Source: Poseidonocella sp. HB161398
Lineage (GTDB): Bacteria; Pseudomonadota; Alphaproteobacteria; Rhodobacterales; Rhodobacteraceae
Direction: 5' to 3'
Length of the DNA stretch: 64,000 nucleotides
Assembly (NCBI RefSeq): GCF_005870025.1
Contig: NZ_VATA01000025.1
Span: forward strand, 1-64,000
Shown here: positions 34,462-43,854 of the stretch, one piece after another
Numbering within the stretch: position 1 is the first letter of the stretch
Layout: the number at the start of each line of letters is the position of its first letter
Notes under the pieces: model-generated
What the model was told of the DNA's origin: nothing
The model's input: only the letters and a program-made list of their open reading frames with translations
Database searches by the model: none
Position numbers and translations under genes: made by a program

Positions 34462-35109
34462 TCAGCCGGCCTCGGCGCGGTAGGCGGCGGTGAAGGCGGC
34501 GGCCTTGGCGGCCACGGTCTCCGCGCTGTCGCCCGGACGGTAGAGCGCGCTGCCGAGCCCGAACCCGGCCACGCCCGCCGCGAGGAAGGGCGCCATCGTG
34601 TCGGGCGCGATGCCCCCCACCGGGAAGAGCCGCGTGCCCGCGGGCAGAATCGTGCGGATCGCCTTGACCGCCGCCGGGCCGACCAGCTCGGCGGGGAAGA
34701 TCTTCAGCCCGTCCGCCCCGGCATGGAGCGCGGCATAGGCCTCGGTCGGGGTGGCGATGCCGGGGATGCAGATCATCCCCGCCGCCTTGGCCGCGGCGAT
34801 CACCGCGGTATCGGCATGGGGCATCACCACCAGATCGGCGCCGATCTCGGCAAGCCGCGCCACGGCATCCAGCGTGGTCACGGTCCCGGCGCCCACCAGC
34901 GCATCCGCGGGCAGCGCGGCGCGCACCGCGGCGATGCTGTCGAAGGGCTCGGGCGAGTTCAGCGGGATCTCGATCAGCCGGAACCCGGCCTCGTAGAGCG
35001 CCCGGGCGACGCCGACGCTCTCGGGCGGGGTCAGCCCGCGCAGGATGGCGACGAGCGGCAGCGCCGCGCAGGCGGCCTCGAGACGGGCGGAACGGTCGGT
35101 GTCAGGCAT
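34462..35109 (-). CDS. dgoA: 2-dehydro-3-deoxy-6-phosphogalactonate aldolase
   Basis: 215-residue class I aldolase of the KDPG/KDPGal family. PLVAILRGLTPPESVGVARA and FRLIEIPLNSPEPFDSI carry the catalytic Glu. GADGLKIFPAELVGPAAVKA has the Schiff-base Lys. The LNSPEPFDSI form and adjacency to the kinase favour the galactonate over the gluconate enzyme. It cleaves KDPGal to pyruvate and glyceraldehyde 3-phosphate. It overlaps the kinase gene by eight bases. Confidence 0.88.
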   Translation of the reverse strand: MPDTDRSARLEAACAALPLVAILRGLTPPESVGVARALYEAGFRLIEIPLNSPEPFDSIAAVRAALPADALVGAGTVTTLDAVARLAEIGADLVVMPHADTAVIAAAKAAGMICIPGIATPTEAYAALHAGADGLKIFPAELVGPAAVKAIRTILPAGTRLFPVGGIAPDTMAPFLAAGVAGFGLGSALYRPGDSAETVAAKAAAFTAAYRAEAG

Positions 35110-36076
35110 GGGTGTCCTCGGCGTTCGGGGAAAGCAGGCCGGCGTCGCAGGCCAGCCGGTAGAGGCCCTGCGGGGCCGGATTCTCGATCAGCGCGGCGGG
35201 GGCCCTGCCGGAGATCTGCTCCAGCGCCCCGGCATAGCGGGCGCAGAGCGCCGGGCTGCCGACCAGCAGGACCGGCCCCTCCGGCGCCGCGGCCAGGCCC
35301 GAGACGATCTCGTGGCCGATCAGCAGCCCCGAGCAGAAATCGGCCAGCACGCCGCCCGCCATCCGCCCGGTCAGCCCCAGCGTGCGGGTGCCGAAGAGCT
35401 GCCGCGTCAGGTCGCCCGGCCCGGCCTCCGCCGCCATGGCCACGCCTTTCGCGAAAGCGGCGGCATGCGCCCCTTCGGCGGCGGGGGCGTCGGTCATCAG
35501 CCGCCCGAGGATCGAGTGGCCGCGCAGCAGCGCGAAGATCTCGCCGGTCATGTAGGTGGCGAAGCCCGCCACCGCGCCGTCCCGGATCCGCGCCCATTTC
35601 GAGTGTGTCCCCGGCAGGACCAGCGTCGCGGAGGCCTGCCAGTCCGGGCGCGCGGCAATGGCGCCGGCGATCTGGATCTCCTCGCCGCGCATCACGTCGG
35701 GCGTGCCGCCTTCGGGATCGTGGATCAGCCCCGGCGCAATCAGGATCTCCTGCCCAGCGGCGGTGCGCACCGAGGCGGCCGCGCCGGGCAGCTGCGACAG
35801 GTCGGCCGGACAGGGCAGATAGGGCACCTCGGCCCAGCCCTGGGCGCTGCCGACCATGCCGCCCGCCACGACCGGCACGGGACGCGCCGCCAGCCAGTCG
35901 CCGCAGATCGCGGCGAAGGCGGCCTCGAAGCCGGGCAGGCCGGGTTCCGGCAGGTGCTGGATGCCATGGTCCGAGGCCCGGCTCTCCAGCACGCGGCCGC
36001 CCGCGGAGAGGCGGAAGGCGCGCAGGCTGGACGTGCCCCAGTCGAGCGCGATCAGCGCGGTTTGCTCGTCAGTCAT
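35102..36076 (-). CDS. dgoK: 2-dehydro-3-deoxygalactonokinase
   Basis: 324 residues of the DgoK family: N-terminal ALIALDWGTSSLRAFRLSAG (phosphate-binding), LVLPGTHSKWARIRDGAVAG, FATYMTGEIFALLRGHSILG. The second of two tandem ATGs (36076) is chosen because GGAGG lies seven bases upstream; this overlaps the IclR gene by eight bases. It phosphorylates 2-keto-3-deoxygalactonate for the aldolase downstream. Confidence 0.9.
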   Translation of the reverse strand: MTDEQTALIALDWGTSSLRAFRLSAGGRVLESRASDHGIQHLPEPGLPGFEAAFAAICGDWLAARPVPVVAGGMVGSAQGWAEVPYLPCPADLSQLPGAAASVRTAAGQEILIAPGLIHDPEGGTPDVMRGEEIQIAGAIAARPDWQASATLVLPGTHSKWARIRDGAVAGFATYMTGEIFALLRGHSILGRLMTDAPAAEGAHAAAFAKGVAMAAEAGPGDLTRQLFGTRTLGLTGRMAGGVLADFCSGLLIGHEIVSGLAAAPEGPVLLVGSPALCARYAGALEQISGRAPAALIENPAPQGLYRLACDAGLLSPNAEDTHA

Positions 36077-36860
36077 CATCGGGCCTCCAGCCCAGCTCGC
36101 GTGAAATCTCCGCCGCATGGGCCAGCACCAGGGGCGCCAGCTCGGCCATGCGGCTCTCGGGCAGGAAGGGCGCGGCGGAGGCAACGCTCAGCCCCGCCAC
36201 CACGCCGCCACCCGTGTCGCGCACCGGCGCGCCGATGCAGCGGATGCCGATCTCGTTCTCCTCCAGATCGAAGCTGCAGCCGCGCCGCCGCACCAGGGCG
36301 ATGTCGTCTCGGAAGGCCTCCCACGGGCGGGGCGGCACCCGGCCGGGACGGTCGGACTGGACGCGGGCGCTGCGCCCGTAGAGCCCGCAGAGCGCCTCGG
36401 CATCGAGATCGACGAGCATCGCCTTGCCGAGCCCGGTGAAGGCCAGAGGCATGCGCTGGCCGGGGCGCGATCGCATCTCCAGCCCGCGGGTGCCCGCGAC
36501 CTTGTCGAGATAGAGCACCTCGTCGCCCTCGGGTACGCCCAGATGCACCGTGTCGCCGGTCGCGGCGGCCAGGCGGCGCAGCACCGGCGCGGCCAGTGCC
36601 AGCACCGGCTGCTGGTCGCGGGCGCGCGCGCCCAGATGGATGAGCTGCGGACCCAGAACGTAGCCGCGCCGCGCCACCTTGCGCAGATAGCCTTCGGCCA
36701 GGAGGCTCGCCAGCAGCCGCTGCGCCGTGCTGCGCGGCACGCCGAGCGCGGCGGCGATGCCAGAGGCGCTCTCCGTGCCCTCGCCGACCAGGCGCAGGAT
36801 GTCGAGGCCCCGCACCAGGGTCTGGGTGCCGCGCTGGCTCTCGCCCGGCTGGTCCTTCAT
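36069..36860 (-). CDS. IclR-family transcriptional regulator
   Basis: 263 residues from the ATG at 36860 (GGAG eight bases upstream). The N-terminal HTH SASGIAAALGVPRSTAQRLL (about residues 30-50) and a C-terminal GAF-like ligand domain with GLGKAMLVDLDAEALCGLYG and NEIGIRCIGAPVRD are diagnostic. It is first in the iclR-dgoK-dgoA transcript, so it likely senses a galactonate-pathway metabolite and controls this operon. Confidence 0.9.
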   Translation of the reverse strand: MKDQPGESQRGTQTLVRGLDILRLVGEGTESASGIAAALGVPRSTAQRLLASLLAEGYLRKVARRGYVLGPQLIHLGARARDQQPVLALAAPVLRRLAAATGDTVHLGVPEGDEVLYLDKVAGTRGLEMRSRPGQRMPLAFTGLGKAMLVDLDAEALCGLYGRSARVQSDRPGRVPPRPWEAFRDDIALVRRRGCSFDLEENEIGIRCIGAPVRDTGGGVVAGLSVASAAPFLPESRMAELAPLVLAHAAEISRELGWRPDDD

Positions 36861-36932
36861 GGCGGCAGCTCCTTCCGTGAGGGGGCCCTGCCCCCGCTTG
36901 CGGCGTCCGGGATAGGGCCGCGCGCCCGGATG

Positions 36933-36968
36933 TGTCAATTAGTGAGTTACTGGTCCATATAGTAGGAC
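36933..36968 (-). promoter_or_regulatory. Candidate iclR-dgoKA promoter region
   Basis: The only AT-rich patch between the LacI and IclR genes. The minus strand has TTGACA at 36938-36933, and upstream a loose palindrome GTCC-N8-GGAC (36953-36968). The -10 is weak (CTATCC at 18-base spacing), as for an activator-dependent or repressed promoter. Confidence 0.35.
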
Positions 36969-36987
36969 AAAAAAAGACTGGCACGGG

Positions 36988-38019
36988 TCATGCCCGGCGG
37001 GTCGACTCGCGGATCATCAGCTCGGAACCGAGGTCGAGATGGCGGTCGCGGACCGAGCCGCGTTCGGCGATCTCGGCCAGCAGCATCTCGATCGCCCGCT
37101 GGCCGATCTCGCGCCGCGGCGTGGCGACGGCGGTCAGCGCGGGCACCATGTGGCGCGACATCTCGATGTCGTTGTAGCTGCAGATGCCCAGCTGCTCCGG
37201 CACGGCGACATGGCGCCGCTTGGCCTCCATCAGCGCGCCGACGGCAAGGTCGTCATTGTTGCACAGAACCGCGTCCGTGTCGGGCGCCTGGCTGAAGAGC
37301 TGTTCCAGCAGGTGGCCGCCCATGCCGACCGAGGAGGGCTGCGGCGTGGTGATGATGCGGTCCTCGCCCAGCACGCCATTGGCGGCGGCGAAATCGCGGA
37401 AGCCGTTCAGCCGCCGCTGCGCCCGCGGGTCCATCCGCGCGCTGAGGAAGCCCGGCCGCCGGTAGCCGCAGTCAAGGAGGTGCTGCGCCGCCTTGCGGAC
37501 CGCCGCGACCTGGTCGAATCCGACGCTCATGTCGACCGCCCCGTCGCGCAGATCCATGATCTGCACCACCGGGCAGGGCGCGGTTTCCAGCAGCCGCCGC
37601 CCCTCGGGCGTCTGGTCGGTGCTGGAGACGATCAGCCCGGCGGGCTTCTGGCTGAGGAAGTTCCGGATCAGCCCCTCCTCGTGCAGGGCGCTGTAGCGAT
37701 AATTGCCGATCTGGACGAAGAACCGGGTCGACTCGACCCCCTCGTAGACCCCGCGGAGCACGTCGGCGAAGACGTTGTTGGTCAGCGACGGGACCAGCAG
37801 CCCGATGGTCGATGTGGTCCGCGACGCCAGCGCCGAGGCGGCCGGATCGGGAGTGTAGCCGAGCCGCTCGATCGCCGCCTCCACCTTGCGGCGGGCCCGC
37901 TCCGAGACGATCTCGGGCGAGCGGATCGTACGCGACACGGTGATCGCGCTAACACCTGCTTCCTGCGCCACATCGGCCAGTGTCGGCCGGTCTGAAATCA
38001 TCCTGGTCTTGCGTCCCAT
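36988..38019 (-). CDS. LacI-family transcriptional regulator
   Basis: 343 residues. The N-terminal HTH TLADVAQEAGVSAITVSRTI is followed by the hinge helix PDPAASALASRTTSTIGLLV, with the A-x-x-L minor-groove contact. The periplasmic-binding-like core contains AVLCNNDDLAVGALMEAKRR. It is closest in style to gluconate-type (GntR/IdnR) LacI members. It is divergent from the TRAP transporter, with a LacI-type operator near that promoter, so it most likely represses uptake and dehydration of a sugar acid. Confidence 0.9.
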   Translation of the reverse strand: MGRKTRMISDRPTLADVAQEAGVSAITVSRTIRSPEIVSERARRKVEAAIERLGYTPDPAASALASRTTSTIGLLVPSLTNNVFADVLRGVYEGVESTRFFVQIGNYRYSALHEEGLIRNFLSQKPAGLIVSSTDQTPEGRRLLETAPCPVVQIMDLRDGAVDMSVGFDQVAAVRKAAQHLLDCGYRRPGFLSARMDPRAQRRLNGFRDFAAANGVLGEDRIITTPQPSSVGMGGHLLEQLFSQAPDTDAVLCNNDDLAVGALMEAKRRHVAVPEQLGICSYNDIEMSRHMVPALTAVATPRREIGQRAIEMLLAEIAERGSVRDRHLDLGSELMIRESTRRA

Positions 38020-38214
38020 CAGCTCTCTGCATCACCTTTCCGCTCCGGTCATTTACCCCGGAATCCCGCTAATCTGCAAGCAAAACCGGGGCATGATCGG
38101 CAGATGCCTGTCCCGCTTCCTGCATGCGCGCCACCCGCGCCGCCTGCCCGGACCAGCGCGCGCCCGCCGGGTCGGTTCCGGCGGACGCCCCTCGCGGCGA
38201 TACCGGAATGACAG

Positions 38215-38236
38215 AAAATGATTGCGCTGTCATTTT
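38215..38236. promoter_or_regulatory. LacI-family operator upstream of the TRAP-dehydratase operon
   Basis: A 22-bp palindrome with arms AAAATGA and TCATTTT and a central GCGC, symmetric at 18 of 22 positions. The ATGA-N2-GCGC-N2-TCAT form with a central CpG is the established pattern for LacI-family repressors. It lies 83 bases before the dctP-type gene and about 200 bases from the divergent lacI-type gene. The rest of 38020-38318 shows no ORF I would support. Confidence 0.75.
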
Positions 38237-38318
38237 TCGTCCTTTATCCCGGGGCCCGACTCGGGGCGGAGAAAGACCCGCGCCGGACCAGTCTCATATC
38301 AACGGGAGGAGCCCCCAG

Positions 38319-39350
38319 ATGACGACCCTGACCCGCCGCAGCCTGTTTCTCGGAACCGCGCTCGCCCTTGCCCTGGGCGGCGCCGCCCAGGCGCAGGATT
38401 ACAGCTTCCGCTTCCAGTCCTCGGACCCTGCCGGGAACACCAATTTCATGCTCCAGAAGGAATGGGCGGAGATGGTGAAGGAGAAGACCGGCGGCCGCAT
38501 CGAGATCGAGATGCTGCCGGTCGAGACCATCGTGGCGCATAACGAGACCATGGACGCGGTCGCCGCGGGCATCATCGACGGCCATTTCACCGACACCTCC
38601 TATGCCTCCGGCAAGGATCCGGCCTTCGGGCTGATCGCCAACCCGGTCGGCGCCTGGTCCGATCCGAGCCAGATGTTCGACTTCATGGAGAATGGCGGCG
38701 GCAAGGAGCTGATGAACGAGATGCTCGAGCCCTACGGGCTGCATTTCATCGGCGCCACCACCCCGGGGCTCGAGGCGCTGGTCTCCAAGGTGCCGCTCGA
38801 CGGGGTCGACGACCTCAAGGGGCTGAAGCTGCGCGCGCCCGAGGGCATGGTGCAGAACGTCTTCGCCGCCGCGGGCGCCGCGCCCGTCAACCTGCCCGGC
38901 TCCGAGGTCTTCACCTCGCTCGACAAGGGCGTGATCGACGCGGCCGACTACAACACCTTCTCCACCAATGCCGCCCAGGGCCTGCATGACGTGGCCAAGC
39001 ATCCGGTCTATCCGGGCTTCCACTCGATGCCGCTGATCGAGGTCTCGATCAACAAGATGACCTGGGACGGGCTGCCGGAGGACCTGCAGGCGGCGCTGGA
39101 AGAGTCGGTGCGCGAATTCGCCGTCTACCAGTCCGAGACCGTCCACGAGGCCGACATGAAGGCCGTCGAGGAGGCCAAGGCCGGCGGCGAGATCACCGTG
39201 CATGACTGGTCCGACGAGGACCGCGCCAAGTTCCGCTCGATCGCCCGCAGCCAATGGGAGAACGCGGCCGGCGCCTCGGCGAACTCGCAGAAGGTCTATG
39301 ACACGCTGACCGCCTACCTGGTCGACAAGGGCCTGATGTCCGCGGAATAA
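38319..39350 (+). CDS. TRAP transporter periplasmic substrate-binding protein (DctP family)
   Basis: 343 residues with a signal MTTLTRRSLFLGTALALALG ending AQAQ-D (Tat-like RR present). DctP features include FRFQSSDPAGNTNFMLQKEW, KLRAPEGMVQNVFAAAGAAP with the conserved Arg for the ligand carboxylate, and LDKGVIDAADYNTFSTN. GGGAGGA eight bases upstream fixes the start. First gene of the TRAP-dehydratase operon; the ligand is expected to be an aldonic acid. Confidence 0.92.
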   Translation: MTTLTRRSLFLGTALALALGGAAQAQDYSFRFQSSDPAGNTNFMLQKEWAEMVKEKTGGRIEIEMLPVETIVAHNETMDAVAAGIIDGHFTDTSYASGKDPAFGLIANPVGAWSDPSQMFDFMENGGGKELMNEMLEPYGLHFIGATTPGLEALVSKVPLDGVDDLKGLKLRAPEGMVQNVFAAAGAAPVNLPGSEVFTSLDKGVIDAADYNTFSTNAAQGLHDVAKHPVYPGFHSMPLIEVSINKMTWDGLPEDLQAALEESVREFAVYQSETVHEADMKAVEEAKAGGEITVHDWSDEDRAKFRSIARSQWENAAGASANSQKVYDTLTAYLVDKGLMSAE

Positions 39351-39371
39351 CCCCCGCCCCCAGCCAGCAAC

Positions 39372-39393
39372 GCCCCCGGCCGGAGCCGGGGGC
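39372..39393 (+). terminator. Intra-operon hairpin between dctP and dctQ
   Basis: Perfect 9-bp stem GCCCCCGGC / GCCGGGGGC with a CGGA loop, 22 bases after the binding-protein stop. It probably raises binding-protein over membrane-subunit levels. Confidence 0.7.
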
Positions 39394-39425
39394 CCTTCCC
39401 GTCCGTTCCGGAGGCCGCCACCGCC

Positions 39426-39989
39426 ATGTCCGACGCCGTCGACGACACCCTCGCCGCCCATAACAAGACGCCCGACCCCGTGCCCGAGGCCGGCCTTCTC
39501 GGCCGCGCCATCAACGCGCTCGGCCTGCTCTTCGCCATCGGCATCCTCGCCTCGGCGGGGCTGCTCTTCTACGAGGTGGTGATGCGCTACGTCTTCAACG
39601 CGCCGACCAAGTGGGTGCACGAGACAGTGGTCTTCCTCAGCGCGCTGGCCTTCGTCTTCGGCGGGCTCTACGCCGCCGCGCTCGACACCCATATCCGCGT
39701 GGTGATCTTCTACGACCGGCTCTCCGCCGGGGCGAAGCGGCTCTTCGACGTGGCGATCTCCACCGCCTGCCTCGTGGCCTCGCTGTTCTTCGCCTGGGCC
39801 GCCTGGCTGTCGGTCGAGCGCGCCGCCTGGACGCCGCAGGGCGACTTCCGCCTGGAGACCTCGGGCTCGGCCTGGAACCCGCCCTATCCGGGGCTGCTGA
39901 AGATCTTCCTCTTCGCCGTGATGATCCTGCTGGCCGTCCAGTTCGCGATCTTCGCGGTCAACTACCTGCGCAAGAAGGGCCAGGACTGA
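39426..39989 (+). CDS. TRAP transporter small membrane subunit (DctQ family)
   Basis: 187 residues with four predicted spans. It contains FYEVVMRYVFNAPTKWVHE, the classic DctQ block, and GGLYAAALDTHIRVVIFYDR. The stop overlaps the large-subunit start (TGATG). It forms the QM complex in the inner membrane. Confidence 0.9.
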   Translation: MSDAVDDTLAAHNKTPDPVPEAGLLGRAINALGLLFAIGILASAGLLFYEVVMRYVFNAPTKWVHETVVFLSALAFVFGGLYAAALDTHIRVVIFYDRLSAGAKRLFDVAISTACLVASLFFAWAAWLSVERAAWTPQGDFRLETSGSAWNPPYPGLLKIFLFAVMILLAVQFAIFAVNYLRKKGQD

Positions 39990-41305
39990 TGGACTTCCTT
40001 CCCGATTTCCAGGCGCTCGGCATCGGCGGCGCCACGCTGGCGATGTTCGCCATGCTGATGGCGCTGCTGCTGACCGGCATGCCGCTGGCCTTCGTCACGC
40101 TGCTGGTCGCGCTGATCTTCGCGCTCGGCTGGTTCGGGCCGATGGCGGTGCCGCTGATCACCTCGCGGATCTTCAGCTTCGTCAACAGCTTCGTCTTCGT
40201 CTCGGTGCCGATGTTCGTGCTGATGGCGGCGATCCTCGACCGCTCGGGCATCGCCCGCGACCTGTTCGACGCGATGAAGGTGCTGGCCGGGCGCATCCGC
40301 GGCGGCGTGGCGATCCAGACGCTGCTGGTCGCCGTCGTCCTGGCCGCGATGTCGGGCATCATCGGCGGCGAGGTCATCCTGCTGGGCCTCCTGGCGCTGC
40401 CGCAGATGCTGCGCCTGGGCTATGACCGCAACCTCGCGATCGGCGTCTGCTGCGCGGGCGGAGCGCTCGGCACGATGGTGCCGCCTTCGATCGTCCTCAT
40501 CATCTACGGGCTGACCGCCAATGTCTCGGTCGGCGACCTCTTCTCGGCGGCCTTCCTGCCGGGGCTGATGCTGGCGGGCTTCTACGCCGCCTACATCCTG
40601 ATCCGCGCCTATACCAACCCGTCGCTGGCGCCCATCGCCGAGCCCGACGAGATCAGCCGCACCGAGAAGCTGCGCCTCCTGAAGGGCCTGTTCCTGCCGG
40701 TACTGGTGGTGATCTTCGTCCTCGGCTCGATCTACGGCGGCATCGCCTCGGTGACCGAGGCCTCGGCGATCGGCGTGATCGGCGTGATGCTCTCTACCGT
40801 GATCCGCGGCGAATTCTCGGTCTCGCTGCTGCTCGGCGCGGCGCGCCAGACGCTGCGCACGGTCGGCATGATCGTCTGGATCGGCATCGGCGCCTCGGCG
40901 CTTGTCGGGGTCTTCAACCTGATGGGCGGCATCCGCTTCGTCTCGGATCTGATCACCGGCATCTCCGACAACCCGACTGTGGTGATCCTCTTCATGATGG
41001 CGATCCTCTTCGTGCTCGGCATGTTCCTCGACTGGGTGGGGATCGCGCTGCTGTGCATGCCGATCTTCGTGCCGATCGTGAAGGAGATGGGCTATGACCC
41101 GGTCTGGTTCGGCGTGGTCTTCGCGATGAACATGCAGGTCAGCTTCCTGTCGCCGCCCTTCGGCCCGGCCGCCTTCTACTTGAAATCCGTCGCGCCTCCG
41201 GACATTTCGCTGGGCGACATCTTCCGCTCGCTGCTGCCCTTCATCTGCCTTCAAGTCCTCGCCGTCGCCGTCCTGATCGCCTTCCCCGGCATCACCGGCC
41301 ACTAG
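39989..41305 (+). CDS. TRAP transporter large membrane subunit (DctM family)
   Basis: 438 residues, about twelve spans. [40 protein letters not shown] and [17 protein letters not shown] are DctM signatures. A frame extending upstream of 39989 is a shadow within dctQ. It couples sodium entry to sugar-acid import; the dehydratase gene follows after 13 bases. Confidence 0.92.
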   Translation: MDFLPDFQALGIGGATLAMFAMLMALLLTGMPLAFVTLLVALIFALGWFGPMAVPLITSRIFSFVNSFVFVSVPMFVLMAAILDRSGIARDLFDAMKVLAGRIRGGVAIQTLLVAVVLAAMSGIIGGEVILLGLLALPQMLRLGYDRNLAIGVCCAGGALGTMVPPSIVLIIYGLTANVSVGDLFSAAFLPGLMLAGFYAAYILIRAYTNPSLAPIAEPDEISRTEKLRLLKGLFLPVLVVIFVLGSIYGGIASVTEASAIGVIGVMLSTVIRGEFSVSLLLGAARQTLRTVGMIVWIGIGASALVGVFNLMGGIRFVSDLITGISDNPTVVILFMMAILFVLGMFLDWVGIALLCMPIFVPIVKEMGYDPVWFGVVFAMNMQVSFLSPPFGPAAFYLKSVAPPDISLGDIFRSLLPFICLQVLAVAVLIAFPGITGH

Positions 41306-41318
41306 CCCCGGAGCCCCC

Positions 41319-43115
41319 ATGACCGACACGACCCGCAAGACGCTCCGTTCCGAGAGCTGGTTCAACGACCTGGGCGATCCGGAGATGACCGCCCTCTATA
41401 TCGAGCGCTACCTCAACTACGGGCTCACGCTGGAGGAGCTGCGCTCGGGCAAGCCGATCATCGGCATCGCCCAGACCGGCTCGGATCTCTCGCCCTGCAA
41501 CCGCCACCACGTGGAGCTGGCCAAGCGCACCCGCGACGGCATCCGCGAGGCCGGGGGCATTCCGCTGGAGATCCCGGTCCACCCGATCCAGGAAACCGGC
41601 AAGCGCCCGACCGCGATGCTCGACCGCAACCTGGCCTATCTGAGCCTGGTCGAGAGCCTCTTCGGCTATCCGATCGACGGCGTGGTGCTGACCATCGGCT
41701 GCGACAAGACCACGCCCGCGCTGCTGATGGCGGCGGCAACGGTGAACATCCCGGCGATCGCCTTCTCGGTCGGACCGATGCTGAACGGCTGGCACAAGGG
41801 CGAGCGGGCGGGCTCGGGCTCGGTAATCTGGAAGGCGCGCGAGAAATACGCCGCAGGCGAGATCGACGGCGAGGGCTTCCTGCAGATGGCCGCGTCCTCC
41901 GCCCCCTCGGTCGGCTACTGCAACACGATGGGCACGGCCTCGACGATGAACTCGCTGGCCGAGGCGCTGGGGATGCAGCTGCCCGGCTCTGCCTCGATCC
42001 CGGCGCCCTATCGCGAGCGCGGGCAGATGGCCTACTACACCGGCCGCCGCATCGTCGACATGGTGCATGCCGACCTGCGCCCCTCGGAGATCATGACCCG
42101 CGAGGCCTTCGAGAACGCCATCGTGGTCAATTCGGCGATCGGCGGTTCGACCAACGCGCCGATCCACCTCGTCGCCATCGCCCGCCATCTGGGGATCGAG
42201 CTGACCAATGCCGACTGGGAGGCGCATGGCTACGCCGTGCCGCTGCTGGCCAATGTCCAGCCCGCGGGCGCCTACCTGTCCGAGGATTTCCACCTTGCGG
42301 GCGGGCTGCCGGCGGTGATCGCCGAGCTGCTGCGCGCCGGGCTGATCCCGCATCCCGATGCGATGACCGCGACCGGCGAGCGCTTCGGCACGCTCTATGC
42401 CGACGCGCCCTGCGAGAATGCCGACGTGATCCGCAGCATCGGCACCGCGCTGGCGCCCGAGGCGGGCTTCCTTAACATGACCGGCAACCTCTTCGACACC
42501 GCGATCATGAAGACCTCGGTCATCACGCCCGAATTCCGCGGCCGCTACCTGTCGGACCCCGAGGACCCGATGGCCTTCGAGGGCCCGGCCTTCGTCTTCG
42601 ACGGGCCGGAGGATTTCCACAAGCGGATCGACGATCCCGAGCTGGGCATCACCGCCGAGAGCATCCTGGTGATGCGCGGCGCCGGTCCCAAGGGCTATCC
42701 CGGCGGGGCCGAGGTGGTGAACATGCGCCCGCCCGCGGATCTGATCAAGGCGGGCATCCACGCCCTGCCCTGCATCGGCGACGGGCGGCAGTCGGGCACC
42801 TCGGGCTCGGCCTCGATCCTCAATGCCTCGCCCGAGGCGGCCGATGGCGGCAATCTGGCGATCCTGCGGGATGGCGACCGGCTGCGCGTCGACCTGAAGG
42901 CGCGCAAGGTGACGCTGATGGTCCCCGACGAGGAGATCGCCCGGCGCCAGGCGGCCCTGGCCGAGGTGGGCGGCTACCAGACCCCGGCAAGCCAGTCGCC
43001 CTGGCAGGAGATCTTCCGCGCCCGCGTGCGCCAGTTCAGCGAGGGCATGGTGCTCGACGGCGCCGACAGCTACCGCGACATCGGCAACGCCACCATGCCG
43101 CGCCACAGCCACTAG
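41319..43115 (+). CDS. IlvD/Edd-family sugar-acid dehydratase
   Basis: 598 residues. The three cluster cysteines are visible: [12 protein letters not shown] (near 60), [11 protein letters not shown] (near 127) and [13 protein letters not shown] (near 201). This is the pattern of [2Fe-2S] arabinonate/xylonate/galactonate dehydratases rather than DHAD-only sequences. Length matches that subgroup. Its operon has a TRAP importer and, in trans, KDGal kinase and KDPGal aldolase, so it should convert an aldonate (galactonate is the simplest reading) to the 2-keto-3-deoxy acid. Confidence 0.88.
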   Translation: MTDTTRKTLRSESWFNDLGDPEMTALYIERYLNYGLTLEELRSGKPIIGIAQTGSDLSPCNRHHVELAKRTRDGIREAGGIPLEIPVHPIQETGKRPTAMLDRNLAYLSLVESLFGYPIDGVVLTIGCDKTTPALLMAAATVNIPAIAFSVGPMLNGWHKGERAGSGSVIWKAREKYAAGEIDGEGFLQMAASSAPSVGYCNTMGTASTMNSLAEALGMQLPGSASIPAPYRERGQMAYYTGRRIVDMVHADLRPSEIMTREAFENAIVVNSAIGGSTNAPIHLVAIARHLGIELTNADWEAHGYAVPLLANVQPAGAYLSEDFHLAGGLPAVIAELLRAGLIPHPDAMTATGERFGTLYADAPCENADVIRSIGTALAPEAGFLNMTGNLFDTAIMKTSVITPEFRGRYLSDPEDPMAFEGPAFVFDGPEDFHKRIDDPELGITAESILVMRGAGPKGYPGGAEVVNMRPPADLIKAGIHALPCIGDGRQSGTSGSASILNASPEAADGGNLAILRDGDRLRVDLKARKVTLMVPDEEIARRQAALAEVGGYQTPASQSPWQEIFRARVRQFSEGMVLDGADSYRDIGNATMPRHSH

Positions 43116-43141
43116 CGACGGGCGGATCCTGAAAACGGAAA

Positions 43142-43165
43142 GGACCGCGCCTCGCGGTGCGGTCC
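43142..43165 (+). terminator. Hairpin terminator after the dehydratase operon
   Basis: 10-bp stem GGACCGCGCC / GGTGCGGTCC (one G-U pair) with a TCGC loop, 26 bases after the stop. It also lies downstream of the small minus-strand gene and may serve both. Confidence 0.7.
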
Positions 43166-43204
43166 CGGGCGCCCGTTCCAGGGCGGGGCGGCCTCGTCTG
43201 CGGC

Positions 43205-43411
43205 TCAGGCCGCGCGCAGGTCTCCGCCCGGGGGCGGCCCACGCAGCCAGGCGGGCGCATCGCCTTCAGGGGCGGGGACCGCTTCAGGGGCGCGGCCCTG
43301 CGGTGCCGGACGCGGGGGCTGGCCAGTGGCCAGTTTCAGCTCATCCAGCTCGGCCGCGATCCTGTGCTCGATCGCCAGGCTGGCGCGGAGGAAGTCAAGG
43401 ACATTGTGCAT
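43205..43411 (-). CDS. Small hypothetical protein (68 residues)
   Basis: MHNVLDFLRASLAIEHRIAA starts an amphipathic helix of about 30 residues, followed by a Pro/Ala-rich tail. A very strong AAAAGGAGAG ribosome binding site lies four bases before the ATG, which is why I accept it. The upstream DNA is AT-rich and holds a promoter candidate shared with the MarR gene. No family recognised. Confidence 0.55.
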   Translation of the reverse strand: MHNVLDFLRASLAIEHRIAAELDELKLATGQPPRPAPQGRAPEAVPAPEGDAPAWLRGPPPGGDLRAA

Positions 43412-43854
43412 TTGCCTCTCCTTTTCTGCCGGATGCTGCGGATCGTTCCCGCACTCAATATATGGGGGCCAGAGGCTTTCGATTCAATGGAATGGCCGAT
43501 ATGTTGCAGGGGCATTGACCGGATTTCCGGCCTGCCGCAGCGCTTCGGACCGCCAGAACCGCCCCGGAAGCGGCGTTCTGAGGCGCCTTGCACCCGTGCG
43601 ACGAAAGTTCTTTTAACTTGGCTATTTCCGGAGAATTTTTTCCCACCTGGCACCATGCGCGCCTCCCGGCGCGGAAACTGCCTGAATTTTCAGGGGATCT
43701 GGCTGGAAAAAATCGACAACTTACCTAACATATTATGTTTACAAGCGTTGTACACAAGCAACGGCACGCCTTCCGGAGCGGAATATTTTTCTTTACCCTC
43801 AAATTTAAAAATTGTTACCTCAAAAGAAATCCAATTGAATGCCAGCATGGCGCG
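43412..43854. promoter_or_regulatory. AT-rich intergenic control region before the MarR gene
   Basis: A 440-base gap whose right half (about 43600-43850) is strikingly AT-rich for this genome. TTACC words occur at 43721, 43793 and 43815, the last two within TTACC(C)TCAAA repeats. An imperfect palindrome, CGTTG (43746-43750) with CAACG (43759-43763), is present. It is likely the regulated promoter of the MarR gene. I see no gene in it. Confidence 0.5.

Noticed and set aside
43735-43854. Upstream extension of the MarR reading frame
   Set aside because: It translates the AT-rich promoter region into a Phe/Lys-rich stretch unlike MarR N-termini.
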